Assembly (NCBI RefSeq): GCF_021088345.1
Contig: NZ_CP088156.1
Span: forward strand, 6,200,001 to 6,264,000
Length of the DNA stretch: 64,000 nucleotides
From: Bradyrhizobium ontarionense
GTDB taxonomy: Bacteria; Pseudomonadota; Alphaproteobacteria; Rhizobiales; Xanthobacteraceae
Reading direction: 5' to 3'
The notes beneath the pieces were generated by a model. That model was not told where the DNA came from. It worked only from the letters and a program-made list of their open reading frames with translations, and ran no database searches. The translations under genes and the position numbers were made by a program. This document shows, piece after piece, positions 25,669 through 34,649 of the stretch (position 1 is the first letter of the stretch; the number at the start of each line of letters is the position of its first letter).

Positions 25669-27543
25669 TCAGGACGGCGCCTCGCTCTTCAGCATGCGCT
25701 CCAGCGTCTCCAGCCGGTCCGCGTCGCGCGGCGGCTTGTCCCAGCGCAGCCGGCTGATGCGGGGAAAGCGCATCGCGATACCGGATTTGTGCCGCGGTGA
25801 CCGCTGCAGGCCCTCGAACGCCACTTCGAGCACCAGCCCCTGTTCCGGCTCGTGCACGACATGGCGGACGGGGCCGAACTTCTCGGTGGTGTTGCGGCGG
25901 ACGAAGCGGTCGATCTGCAGCAGCTCCTCGTCGGTGAAGCCGAAATAGGCCTTGCCGACGGGAACCAGTTGATCGCCGCCGTCACCTGAAGTCCACACAC
26001 CGAACGTGTAGTCGGAATAATAGGACGAGCGCTTGCCGTGGCCGCGCTGCGCATACATCAGCACGGCATCGATGATGTGCGGGTCGTGCTTCCACTTCCA
26101 CCACTGCCCCTTGGGGCGGCCCGGCAGGTAGAGCGCGTCGCGCCGCTTCAGCATCACGCCCTCCACCGCTTCGGCGTCGTCGCCGGCGCCGGCCGAGGCA
26201 GGGTTGGCGCGCGCGGCTTTCAGCTCGTCCCAGGTGGAGAACGCGATGGTCGGCGACAGGTCGACATGCGGATCGTCGAGACGTGTGATGAACGCCTCCA
26301 GCCGCGTGCGGCGCTCGGCGAAAGGCAATTCGCGCAGATCGTTGTCCTCGTCGCCGAGCAGATCATAGGCGCGCAAATGGATCGGGTAGTCCTTCATCAG
26401 CTTCGGCGACACCGTCTTGCGGTTCAGCCGTTGCTGCAGCACGTTGAAGCTCTGCACGCGGCCGTCACGCACGACCAGCAGCTCGCCGTCGAGCGCACCA
26501 GGCAGATGCAGCGACGGCAGGAGATCTGGAAAGCTTGCCGTGATGTCCTCGCCGCTGCGCGAATACAGCCGCGTGACGATGTGGCCATCGATGTCCCGGC
26601 CGCTGACCGCCTGCACGCGGATGCCGTCCCATTTCCACTCGGCGATGTAGTCGGCCGCGTCCAGGCCTGAGAAGCCCTCGTCCTCCACGGCATGCGCCAG
26701 CATCACCGGACGGAACGGCGCCGGGTCCTGGTTGACAGGCTTGTCGCCACGGCCTTCGAGCCAGGCGAACAGGTCGAGATAGGGCGGCGACAGGCCAGGC
26801 CAGATCAGCTCGACGTCGTGCGGGTCCTTGTCGCCCAGCGCGGCCGCTGCGGTCTTGGCGAGGCGCGCGGAAATGCCGATGCGCAGAGCGCCGGTAACCA
26901 GCTTCAACAGCGCCCAGCGCCCGGTCTCGTCGAGCTCGTCCAGCCACCGCGCCAGCTGTCGCGGCATCTCCGTCTTGCCCAGGGTGCGCAGGGTGGTGAC
27001 GACCTCGGCGAGGGTCGGCGGCGGCGGGTTGTTGTGGCCCGGTGTGGGCTCTCTCGTGAGACCGCCCGTGTGGTACCCCCCTCCCTGACCCTCCCCCACA
27101 AGGGGGGAGGGAACGGAGAGAGCGGTGTTTGGAAGGACGAGATCACCTAGTGAGTCCGTGGTCGATGCTGGGTGTGGTGCAAGCGCCACGCGCAACCGCG
27201 CTCCCTCCCCCCTTGTGGGGGAGGGCTGGGGAGGGGGGTGCCCCGCGACGTGCTGCTGCTGATGCGCACCGCCCTTCGGCCACATCAGCGCGACGGTCTC
27301 GGAGAGATCCCCGACGTAGTCATAGGACAGCGCGAACAGCACCGGATCGGCGCGTGCGGCGATGAGGTCGCGGATCAGCGCCGGCTTGGCATGCTTGAAC
27401 GACAATGCGCCGGTCAGCGCCGCCAGCGCGTAGCCGCGGTCGGGATCTTCGACCTCGCGGAAATACGACGTCATCAGGCGCAGCTTGTTGTTGCGGCCGG
27501 GCTCGTAGGCCAGCCGGTCGAGCAGCGCGGCGAAGCGGTTCAT
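25669..27543 (-). CDS. cisplatin-damage-response ATP-dependent DNA ligase
   Basis: About 624 residues. It seals DNA nicks using ATP. It matches the bacterial ligase family (TIGR04120) encoded with an exonuclease, a DEXH helicase and PdeM in a DNA-damage set. The nucleotidyl-transfer motif EWKWDGIR puts the adenylated lysine at Lys304. Downstream motifs include GELLVVRDGRVQSFNVLQQR, VEGVMLKRRDALYLPGR and the OB-fold motif GQWWKWKHDP. The N-terminal DNA-binding domain is interrupted at about residues 102-157 by a palindromic repeat translated in frame. I start it at the ATG at 27543, overlapping the exonuclease stop (ATGA). Confidence 0.93.
   Translation of the reverse strand: MNRFAALLDRLAYEPGRNNKLRLMTSYFREVEDPDRGYALAALTGALSFKHAKPALIRDLIAARADPVLFALSYDYVGDLSETVALMWPKGGAHQQQHVAGHPPPQPSPTRGEGARLRVALAPHPASTTDSLGDLVLPNTALSVPSPLVGEGQGGGYHTGGLTREPTPGHNNPPPPTLAEVVTTLRTLGKTEMPRQLARWLDELDETGRWALLKLVTGALRIGISARLAKTAAAALGDKDPHDVELIWPGLSPPYLDLFAWLEGRGDKPVNQDPAPFRPVMLAHAVEDEGFSGLDAADYIAEWKWDGIRVQAVSGRDIDGHIVTRLYSRSGEDITASFPDLLPSLHLPGALDGELLVVRDGRVQSFNVLQQRLNRKTVSPKLMKDYPIHLRAYDLLGDEDNDLRELPFAERRTRLEAFITRLDDPHVDLSPTIAFSTWDELKAARANPASAGAGDDAEAVEGVMLKRRDALYLPGRPKGQWWKWKHDPHIIDAVLMYAQRGHGKRSSYYSDYTFGVWTSGDGGDQLVPVGKAYFGFTDEELLQIDRFVRRNTTEKFGPVRHVVHEPEQGLVLEVAFEGLQRSPRHKSGIAMRFPRISRLRWDKPPRDADRLETLERMLKSEAPS
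27075..27239. repeat. palindromic element inserted in frame within the DNA ligase gene
   Basis: 165 bases (55 codons exactly) bounded by near-perfect inverted arms of about 40 bases (ACCCCCCTCCCTGACCCTCC at the left, its complement at the right). Each arm is itself a hairpin (CCCTCCCCC / GGGGGAGGG-type stems). It is translated as Pro/Gly-rich sequence such as PPPQPSPTRGEG and PSPLVGEGQGGG. It resembles dispersed palindromic repeats known from Rhizobiales and the protein-inserted palindromes of Rickettsia. Confidence 0.85.
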
Positions 27544-28586
27544 GCCTCCGCGTCCTCCGTGGCCACGACCTCGCTCTCCTCCTCGTCGCCATAGCCGACG
27601 AGGTCGAGCGGCCGGGCCGCCAGGCCCCTGGTCCGGCACCAATGCACCAGAGCGTCCTCCTGGCCATGGGTGACCCAGACCTCGCTGGCGCCGGTTGCCG
27701 CGATGGTCGCGGTCAGCCCGTCCCAATCGGCATGATCCGAGATCACCAGCGGCAGTTCGACACCGCGCTGCCGGGCGCGGGCGCGCACCCGCATCCAGCC
27801 GGAGGCGAAGGCAGTGACGGGATCGGGAAAGCGGCGCGTCCACAGGTCGGAGGTCGCGCTCGGCGGTGCGAGCGTGATGGTGCCGGCGAGCTCCGCCTTC
27901 TTGACGCCCTTCACCGGCCTGAGCTCGCCGAGCGGTATGCCCTTGTCCTGATAGTAGCGCGTGATCTTCTCCATCGCGCCATGCAGGTAGATCGGTGCGT
28001 CATAGCCGGCCTCGCGGATCAGCGCGATCACGCGCTGCGCCTTGCCCAGGGAATACGCGCCGACCAGATGCGCGCGCTCGGGAAACAGCGCGACCGAGGC
28101 CAGCAGCTTCTTCACTTCAGCGGCCGCGTCGCCATGGCGAAACACCGGCAGACCGAATGTCGCCTCGGTAATGAAGACGTCGCATGGCACCAGCTCGAAC
28201 GGCGCACAGGTCGGATCGCGCGCATCCTTGTAGTCGCCGGAGGCGACGATGCAGGTGCCGCCGGATGACACCTTGATCTGCGCCGAGCCAAGCACGTGCC
28301 CCGCGGGGTGAAAGCTGACGGTGACGTCGCCGAGCCGGACCTGTTCGCCATAGCGGATCGCCTGCGTCGCGCCGGCGAAATTCTCGCCGTAGCGCAGCCG
28401 CATGATGTCGAGCGTCTCCTGCGTCGCCAGCACCGCGCCGTGGCCGGCCCGGGCATGGTCGGAATGGCCATGCGTGATCAGCGCCCGCTCGACCGGGCGC
28501 ACGGGATCGATGTGGAAGCCGCCGGCCTTGCAGCACAGGCCGGAAGGAACGGGTAGCAGGATGTCTTGCGGGCGCATGTGGGTCAT
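27540..28586 (-). CDS. ligase-associated DNA-damage-response exonuclease (MBL/beta-CASP fold)
   Basis: About 348 residues. It matches the TIGR04121 exonuclease family partnered with the ATP-dependent ligase. The metal motif ITHGHSDHARAGH (HxHxDH) and further metal residues in FHPAGHVLGSAQ, VASGDYK and ISDHADWDGL show an intact metallo-beta-lactamase/beta-CASP nuclease core. GAYSLGKAQRVIALIREAGY is a beta-CASP landmark. It presumably trims DNA ends before ligation. The stop overlaps the ligase start by 4 bases. The start may be the ATG at 28586 or the one at 28577; neither has a strong ribosome site. The C-terminus is acidic. Confidence 0.92.
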   Translation of the reverse strand: MTHMRPQDILLPVPSGLCCKAGGFHIDPVRPVERALITHGHSDHARAGHGAVLATQETLDIMRLRYGENFAGATQAIRYGEQVRLGDVTVSFHPAGHVLGSAQIKVSSGGTCIVASGDYKDARDPTCAPFELVPCDVFITEATFGLPVFRHGDAAAEVKKLLASVALFPERAHLVGAYSLGKAQRVIALIREAGYDAPIYLHGAMEKITRYYQDKGIPLGELRPVKGVKKAELAGTITLAPPSATSDLWTRRFPDPVTAFASGWMRVRARARQRGVELPLVISDHADWDGLTATIAATGASEVWVTHGQEDALVHWCRTRGLAARPLDLVGYGDEEESEVVATEDAEA

Positions 28587-28645
28587 ATAGGTGTCGCGGG
28601 GGGATTTTTCAGCGCGTGCAGATTCAGCTCGTCACATCTCAGCTC

Positions 28646-28728
28646 GTCATGCGCGGGCTTGACCCGCGCATCCATCTCCTGGAATGACACGTTCCTTGAT
28701 GGATGACCGGGGCAAGCCCGGCCATGAC
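28646..28728. repeat. palindromic intergenic repeat
   Basis: Imperfect inverted repeat with arms GTCATGCGCGGGCTTG and CAAGCCCGGCCATGAC. It lies between the exonuclease gene and the methyltransferase gene, ending 15 bases before the methyltransferase start, so any promoter must lie within or before it. Confidence 0.7.
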
Positions 28729-28743
28729 GATATTGGTTCCAAG

Positions 28744-29670
28744 ATGCCCAACCGCCTGTTCCTGTCCTCCGGCGATCTGATCGCCGACCGCCGCTATGAG
28801 TTCGCCCGTGACCTGCATTTGAAGGGCGATCCGGTCGCGGCCGCCGAGGTGCTGGAGCAGGCCATCGAGGTCGCGCCCAACTTCGCCTCGGCGTGGTTCG
28901 AGCTCGGCAAGATCCGCGTCGATCTCGGCGAGCCTGACAAGGCGATAGCAGCCTTCCAGAACGCTGTTGCCGCCGATCCGGATGACCGCCACGGTGCCGG
29001 CGTGCGGCTGATGCAGCTCGGCGCCGCGCCGCTCACGGACATGCCGAAGGCCTATGTGCAGTCGCTGTTCGACCAGTACGCGCCGCGTTTCGAGGCCGAG
29101 CTGATCGAGCGGCTCAACTACCGTGCGCCGGCGATCCTGTTCAAGGCGGTGATCGCGGTGCGCGCCGCGGAGAGGAAGCCGGCCTATTTCAGGCGCGCCA
29201 TCGATCTCGGCTGCGGCACCGGCTTGGGTGCGGCGGCGTTCGCCAAGAACGCCAACAGCTTCATCGGCATTGATCTGTCGGCCGGCATGATCGCGGAGGC
29301 GCGCGCGACCGAGCTCTATGCCGAGCTCGAGGTCGACGACATGACGGCGGGCCTGCGGCGGCAGCCGGATGCGTCGGCGGATCTCATTCTCGCGGCGGAT
29401 GCGATGGTCTATGTCGGCGATCTCGGTCCGGTGCTGCGTGAGACGCAGCGTGTGCTGGCGCCCGGCGGCCTCCTGACTTTTACCGTCGAGACCCATGATG
29501 GCGATGGCGTGATCATGGGCAAGGGGCTGCGCTATGCCCATGGCGCGGAATATATCAGCGGCATCATCGCAGCCGCCGGATTGCAATTGGCCCATCTCGA
29601 ACCGGCGTCGCCGCGCACCGAGGATCAGGTCCCCGTGCGCGGGCTGGCGGTGGTTGCCGGCAAGACTTGA
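28744..29670 (+). CDS. TPR-containing class I methyltransferase
   Basis: About 308 residues. Residues 10-85 hold two or so tetratricopeptide repeats (DPVAAAEVLEQAIEVAPNFA, SAWFELGKIRVDLGEPDKAI). The rest is a Rossmann methyltransferase with motif I AIDLGCGTGLGAAAF, motif II FIGIDLSAGMIAEA, and motifs near ADLILAADAMVYVGDL. SAM is the expected cofactor; the acceptor is unknown. I start it at the ATG at 28744 (MPNRLFLSSGDL); an open frame to 28684 is repeat sequence. It lies between the two halves of the DNA-damage ligase set, but nothing shows that it takes part. Confidence 0.85.
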   Translation: MPNRLFLSSGDLIADRRYEFARDLHLKGDPVAAAEVLEQAIEVAPNFASAWFELGKIRVDLGEPDKAIAAFQNAVAADPDDRHGAGVRLMQLGAAPLTDMPKAYVQSLFDQYAPRFEAELIERLNYRAPAILFKAVIAVRAAERKPAYFRRAIDLGCGTGLGAAAFAKNANSFIGIDLSAGMIAEARATELYAELEVDDMTAGLRRQPDASADLILAADAMVYVGDLGPVLRETQRVLAPGGLLTFTVETHDGDGVIMGKGLRYAHGAEYISGIIAAAGLQLAHLEPASPRTEDQVPVRGLAVVAGKT

Positions 29671-29801
29671 GTCTCAAGACTTGAGTCTAGACGCTAGGAC
29701 CGTCTCACCATCGCATTGCACTGCGCCGGTTCGTCGCAACTTGGCTCTTGCGTGGCTCTCCCGATCCCAGAAAGATGGGGCCGTCTAGGGAGAGACAAAA
29801 A

Positions 29802-31031
29802 ATGAAAAAGAATCTGACGCGGCGCGATTTCTGCGCCACCGCGCTTGCGACCATCGGCGCGTCGACCATCGCTGCGCCTTACGTCTGGGCGGCCGAAAAG
29901 AAATATGACGCCGGCGCCAGCGACACCGAGATCAAGATCGGCCAGACCATTCCGCATTCCGGTCCCGGTTCGCTCTACGGCGTGCTCGGGCGGGTGGGTG
30001 AAGCCTATTTCCAGATGCTGAACGAGCAGGGCGGCATCAACGGGCGCAAGGTCAAGTTCCTGACGATGGACGATGGCTACAGCGCGCCGAAATGCGTCGA
30101 GGCGACGCGGCGGCTGGTGGAGCAGGACGAGGTGCTGGGGCTGTACGGCTCGCTTGGCACCGCGCCGCAGACGGCCGTGCACAAATACCTCAACTCCAAG
30201 GGTGTGCCGCAACTGATGCTCAACACCGGCGCTTCGAAGTGGAACGATCCGAAAAACTACAAATGGACCATGGCGGGGCTGCCGCTCTATCCGACCGAAG
30301 CGCGCATTCTCGCCAAGCATGTGCTCAGCGTGAAGCCCGAAGCCAAGATCGGCATCCTCTATCAGAACGACGATTTCGGCCGCGACTTCCTGGGACCGTT
30401 CAAGAAGACGCTGGCGGATGCCGGCGGCAAGGCGCAGGTGATCATGGAGCAGACCTATGATCTCACCGAGCCGACGGTCGACTCGCAGCTGATCAACCTG
30501 TCGAAGTCGGGCGCTGATGTCTTCTACAACATCTCGACGGGCAAGGCGAGTTCGCAATCCATCCGCAAGGTCGCCGAGCTCGGCTGGAAGCCGCTGCAGC
30601 TGTTGTCGGCGGGCTCGACGGGGCGCTCGATTCTCTCCGCCGCAGGTCTCGAGAACGCCAAGGACATCGTTGCGATCAGATACTCCAAGGACGCCGGCGT
30701 GCCGCAGTGGAAGGACGATCCGGACGTGAAGGGTTTTGAGGCGCTGCGCGCCAAGTACCTGCCCAACATCGATCCTGACAACACCATCGCCTATGCCGGC
30801 TATGGCCAGGCGGTGTCGATGGGCGAGATCCTGCGCCGCTGCGGCGACACGCTGACGCGCGAGAACGTGCTGAAGCACGCCACCACGCTCGCCGGATTCC
30901 ACTCGCCGTTCTTCCTCGACGGCGTCAATTTCGCCTACACGCCGGACGACTACACGCCGATGAAGACGCTCTACATCTCGATCTTCGACGGCAAGGACTG
31001 GAGCATCTCCGACAAGCCGATGACGGAGTAG
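29802..31031 (+). CDS. branched-chain-amino-acid-type ABC substrate-binding protein, Tat signal
   Basis: Encodes 409 residues. A type I periplasmic binding protein of the LivJ/HAAT family, usually binding amino acids, amides, urea or aromatic acids. The N-terminus has a twin-arginine signal (LTRRDFCATALATIGAS) ending near VWAA. The fold starts EIKIGQTIPHSGPGSLYG and shows GGINGRKVKFLTMDDGY, VGLYGSLGTAPQ-type motifs, KIGILYQNDDFGRDFL and NTIAYAGYGQAV. AGGGAG precedes the ATG at 9 bases. No permease or ATPase is adjacent, so it is an orphan binding protein. Rhizobial genomes carry many such orphans. Confidence 0.9.
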   Translation: MKKNLTRRDFCATALATIGASTIAAPYVWAAEKKYDAGASDTEIKIGQTIPHSGPGSLYGVLGRVGEAYFQMLNEQGGINGRKVKFLTMDDGYSAPKCVEATRRLVEQDEVLGLYGSLGTAPQTAVHKYLNSKGVPQLMLNTGASKWNDPKNYKWTMAGLPLYPTEARILAKHVLSVKPEAKIGILYQNDDFGRDFLGPFKKTLADAGGKAQVIMEQTYDLTEPTVDSQLINLSKSGADVFYNISTGKASSQSIRKVAELGWKPLQLLSAGSTGRSILSAAGLENAKDIVAIRYSKDAGVPQWKDDPDVKGFEALRAKYLPNIDPDNTIAYAGYGQAVSMGEILRRCGDTLTRENVLKHATTLAGFHSPFFLDGVNFAYTPDDYTPMKTLYISIFDGKDWSISDKPMTE

Positions 31032-31146
31032 GGGACGGGGATCGCAAGGTGGGCAAAGCCACGCCTGGGCCCGATGGGCGCAGGCGACGCGTGCCCGCCG
31101 CCGAGCATTCGAACGAAGGCACGCGACAAGTGCGTCAAACTCCGCT

Positions 31147-31247
31147 GTCATTCCGGGGCGCCCGAAGGGCGAGCCCGGAATCCATCGGGCCGCGCCATCT
31201 GCCGCGGGATGGATTCCGGGCTCGTGCTGCGCACGCCCCGGAATGAC
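31147..31247. repeat. nested palindromic intergenic repeat
   Basis: Perfect 14-base outer arms (GTCATTCCGGGGCG / CGCCCCGGAATGAC) and perfect 16-base inner arms (GAGCCCGGAATCCATC / GATGGATTCCGGGCTC, at 31171-31186 and 31208-31223). It begins 116 bases after the substrate-binding protein stop. Confidence 0.85.
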
Positions 31248-31352
31248 GAGAGGAGAGATCCCGCAGATCATTCAGGCGGGGCATCGGGGCGGTTGGCTCG
31301 TCTTTGATTTCTGGAAAAAATAAACTACTTGCGCATTTTCGGAAATCGTGTT

Positions 31353-31760
31353 TCCCTCTCGCCATCCCGCCTCACTGCGGAGGGGCGTTGCGCGCGATCG
31401 TCACGACACGCGGGGCGGGGAGCGATGGCCGCGGGTTGCCGCAGCATGCCCCCTTGGGGTGTGCGGACGAACGGCGGCGTGCGGACGTGAAGTCGCAGCG
31501 TCTCGACACCCCGATGCTGGTGTCACGCGCTGATGCGTAAGCATCATGCGCAATGGTGGCCAACAAGCCCGGCGCACCAGGGAGACTGCGTATAAGCGTG
31601 AAGACCATCGCGCAGGGAAGGCCGGGCGTTCTCGGCTGCACCTGTGGTACCTGCCGCCTGCATTTTTTTCGCAGGCGGGCCGCAGGCGTCAGCCGACGCC
31701 TGGCCTTCCCTGCGCCCTCTGCATTTTGGAGGGACGAACTCATCATACACCTCGGGCATC
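31353..31760 (+). other. repeat-like block with RNA-like secondary structure
   Basis: No protein-like frame is present. Several complementary pairs can nest as an RNA. A perfect 13-bp long-range stem joins 31611-31623 (CGCAGGGAAGGCC) to 31702-31714. Inside it lie hairpins 31654-31661/31671-31678 (8 bp) and 31684-31690/31695-31701 (7 bp, loop AGCC). Outside are 31715-31719/31729-31733 and TGATGC-GTAA-GCATCA at 31531-31546, closed by a GNRA-type loop. I recall similar sequences, with the phrase CATCGCGCAGGGAAGGCCGG, scattered in Bradyrhizobium genomes, but cannot check it here. The strand of any transcript is unproven. Together with flanking repeats it fills the gene-free 31032-32066. Confidence 0.5.
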
Positions 31761-31870
31761 GCCTGCCGCGAGAACGAGAGCGTGTGCCCACATGAGAGCG
31801 CCCAAGACAGCGTCCAAGACAGCTTCCAAGAGAGCCGTGTGTCGTTGCGATGCGAGCGCGTCAGCCCAAT

Positions 31871-31956
31871 CGTCATTGCGAGCGCAGCGAAGCAATCCAG
31901 AGTCCCTCCGTCGAAACGGTCTGGATTGCTTCGTCGCTTCGCTCCTCGCAATGACG
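31871..31956. repeat. palindromic intergenic repeat
   Basis: Outer arms CGTCATTGCGAG (31871-31882) and CTCGCAATGACG (31945-31956) are perfect. Inner arms AAGCAATCCAGA (31890-31901) and TCTGGATTGCTT (31920-31931) are also perfect. It is the same family as the repeat at 14748-14828. The helicase gene begins 110 bases downstream. Confidence 0.85.
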
Positions 31957-32066
31957 GTGGGGTTGGAGCGACAGTGGAATCCGACGATGCGCTGGTGCCC
32001 TCCAGGATGGGCCGGGACGACCGCGGTGTTTGCCGAGGCGCCTATCCAACCCTCGACGAACCGGGA

Positions 32067-34637
32067 ATGACTGCCTACCTTCCTCCAGTGCCGCCCCGCG
32101 TCTCACCAGTCCCACCTGAAGACAGCGCCGCGCTGCCGGACCATTTCACCCGATGGTTCGCGGCGCGCGGCTGGACACCGCGTGCGCATCAGCTGGCGCT
32201 GTTGGAGAAGGCCCGCGCGCAGCGCTCGACGCTGCTGATCGCGCCGACCGGCGCCGGCAAGACCTTGGCCGGGTTCCTGCCGACCTTGGTGGAGCTGGGG
32301 CAGAAGGAGACCGCCCGATCCGTCGTCCGCCCCGCCGGCCTGCACACGCTCTACATCTCGCCGCTCAAGGCGCTCGCCGTCGACATCGCCCGCAACCTCG
32401 ATTCGCCGATCTCCGAGATGGGCCTGCCGATCAAGGTCGAGACCCGCACCGGCGACACACCGGTGTCGCGGCGCCAGCGGCAGCGCCGCTATCCGCCGGA
32501 CATCCTGCTGACGACGCCCGAGCAGATGGCGCTGCTGTTGTCGTCGGACGATGCGCCATATCTGTTTTCTTCGTTGCAGCGCGTCGTGCTCGACGAGCTG
32601 CATGCGCTGGTCACCTCCAAGCGCGGCGATCTGTTGTCGCTGGCGTTGGCGCGGCTGTGGCGGCTGGCGCCGGACATGCGCATGATCGGCCTGTCGGCCA
32701 CCGTCGCCGAGCCCGAGCAGCTCGCGCGTTTCCTGGTGCCGCAGCCGAACGACGGTGTCGCTGCGGCCGACGTCGTGGTCGCCGGCGGCGCCGCACAGCC
32801 GGTCGTCGAGATGCTGGACACGCGCGAGCGCCTGCCGTGGGCGGGGCATAGCGCGCGGCACGCGCTGGCCGAGATGTACGAGCTGATCAAGCAGAACAAG
32901 ACCACGCTCGTCTTCGTCAACACCCGCAGCCAGGCCGAGATGTTGTTCCAGGAGTTCTGGCGCATGAACGACGACAACCTCGCGATCGCGCTGCATCACG
33001 GCTCGCTCGACGTCGCGCAGCGCCGCAAGGTCGAGGACGCGATGGCCGCCGGCCGGCTGCGCGGCGTGGTCTGCACGTCCTCGCTCGATCTCGGCGTCGA
33101 CTGGGGCGATGTCGATCTCGTCATCAATGTCGGCGCGCCCAAGGGCTGCTCGCGGTTGATGCAAAGAATCGGCCGCGCCAATCACCGGCTCGACGAGGCC
33201 TCGCGCGCGGTGCTGGTGCCTGCCAATCGCTTCGAGGTGCTGGAATGTTCGGTCGCGATCGACGCCATTGCCGACAACGCCCAGGACACGCCGCCGTTGC
33301 GCACGGGTGGGCTGGACGTGCTGGCCCAGCACGTGCTCGGCTGCGCCTGCGCGGAGCCGTTTCTCAGTGATGAGCTCTATGCCGAGATCGTCACGGCGGC
33401 GCCCTATGCGTCGCTGTCGCGCGCGGATTTCGACGATGTCGTCGATTTCGTCGCCACCGGCGGCTACGCGCTGAAGACCTATGAGCGGTTCGCCCGCATC
33501 AAGCAGGATGCGCAAGGTGAAAATAAAGGGCGCTGGCGCGTCGCCAATCCGAAGGTGCGGCAGAGCTACCGGCTGAATGTCGGCACCATCGTCGAGGAGG
33601 CGATGCTGAAGGTGCGGCTGGTGCGCTCGCGCGGCGGCGGCGCCGGCTCGACCGGCGCGATCGCCCGCGGCGGCCGGCTGCTGGGCGAGATCGAGGAATA
33701 TTTCATCGAGGGACTGACGCAAGGCGATACCTTCGTTTTCGGCGGTGAGATCGTGCGCTACGAGGCGCTCGCCGAGGATCAGGTCTACGTCTCACGCGCC
33801 AACGATGCCGATCCCAAGGTGCCGTCCTACATGGGCGGCAAGTTTCCGTTGTCGACCTATCTCGCCGATCGCGTCCGCGGCTTGCTGGATGATCGCCGCG
33901 CATGGTCGGCCTTGCCGGAGCAGGTGCGCGACTGGCTGTTGCTGCAGAAGGACGTGTCGCGCGTGCCGGCGCGCCGCGAGCTCCTGGTCGAGACCTTCCC
34001 GCGTTCCAACAAGCATTACCTCGTCTGCTATCCGTTCGAGGGCCGGCTCGCGCATCAGACGCTCGGCATGCTGTTGACGCGAAGGCTGGAGCGGGCGCGC
34101 GTCCGGCCGCTGGGCTTCGTCGCCAACGAATATGCGCTCGCGGTGTGGGGGCTCGGCGACATGTCGCTGATGATCAGCCAAGGCCGGCTCGATCTCGCTG
34201 CGTTATTCGATCCCGACATGCTGGGCGACGACCTCGAGGCGTGGCTCGCCGAATCGGCGCTGATGAAGCGCACCTTCCGCTCCTGCGCCGTCATTTCGGG
34301 GCTGATCCCACGCCGCTTCACAGGCGAGGAGAAAAGCCGCCGCCAGGTGCTGTTCTCGACCGATCTCGTCTACGACGTGCTGCGCCGGCATCAACCCGAT
34401 CACATGCTGTTGCGCGCGGCGCGCGCCGATGCCGCCACCGGCCTGCTCGATCTGAAGCGGCTCGGTGATATGCTCCAACGCATCGAGGGACGAATCACCC
34501 ATCGGGAACTCGATCGCGTCTCGCCGCTCGCGGTGCCGGTGATGCTGGAAATCGGCCGCGAATCCGTCTATGGCGAGGCCGCCGACGAGCTCCTGGCTGA
34601 AGCCGCTGAGGAGCTGGTCAAGGAAGCGATGGGGTAA
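32067..34637 (+). CDS. ligase-associated DNA-damage-response DEXH-box helicase (Lhr-like)
   Basis: About 856 residues. A superfamily 2 ATP-dependent helicase of the TIGR04122 Lhr-like family that works with the ATP-dependent ligase, MBL exonuclease and PdeM. Walker A is LIAPTGAGKTLAGFLPTL. Then come LYISPLKALAVDIARNL (Ia), the DEXH box LDELHAL, SAT (GLSATVAEPEQL), TLVFVNTRSQAEML (IV), TSSLDLGVDWGDVDLVINVGAPKG (V) and MQRIGRANHR (VI). The C-terminal half carries the Lhr-specific DUF4145/winged-helix region. I start it at the ATG at 32067; the frame is open upstream only through repeat DNA. PdeM follows after 12 bases. Confidence 0.93.
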   Translation: MTAYLPPVPPRVSPVPPEDSAALPDHFTRWFAARGWTPRAHQLALLEKARAQRSTLLIAPTGAGKTLAGFLPTLVELGQKETARSVVRPAGLHTLYISPLKALAVDIARNLDSPISEMGLPIKVETRTGDTPVSRRQRQRRYPPDILLTTPEQMALLLSSDDAPYLFSSLQRVVLDELHALVTSKRGDLLSLALARLWRLAPDMRMIGLSATVAEPEQLARFLVPQPNDGVAAADVVVAGGAAQPVVEMLDTRERLPWAGHSARHALAEMYELIKQNKTTLVFVNTRSQAEMLFQEFWRMNDDNLAIALHHGSLDVAQRRKVEDAMAAGRLRGVVCTSSLDLGVDWGDVDLVINVGAPKGCSRLMQRIGRANHRLDEASRAVLVPANRFEVLECSVAIDAIADNAQDTPPLRTGGLDVLAQHVLGCACAEPFLSDELYAEIVTAAPYASLSRADFDDVVDFVATGGYALKTYERFARIKQDAQGENKGRWRVANPKVRQSYRLNVGTIVEEAMLKVRLVRSRGGGAGSTGAIARGGRLLGEIEEYFIEGLTQGDTFVFGGEIVRYEALAEDQVYVSRANDADPKVPSYMGGKFPLSTYLADRVRGLLDDRRAWSALPEQVRDWLLLQKDVSRVPARRELLVETFPRSNKHYLVCYPFEGRLAHQTLGMLLTRRLERARVRPLGFVANEYALAVWGLGDMSLMISQGRLDLAALFDPDMLGDDLEAWLAESALMKRTFRSCAVISGLIPRRFTGEEKSRRQVLFSTDLVYDVLRRHQPDHMLLRAARADAATGLLDLKRLGDMLQRIEGRITHRELDRVSPLAVPVMLEIGRESVYGEAADELLAEAAEELVKEAMG

Positions 34638-34649
34638 GCAGGCCGCGAG

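Noticed and set aside
31644..32066. Long N-terminal extension of the helicase frame
   Set aside because: It translates repeat DNA; helicase homology starts after the ATG at 32067.
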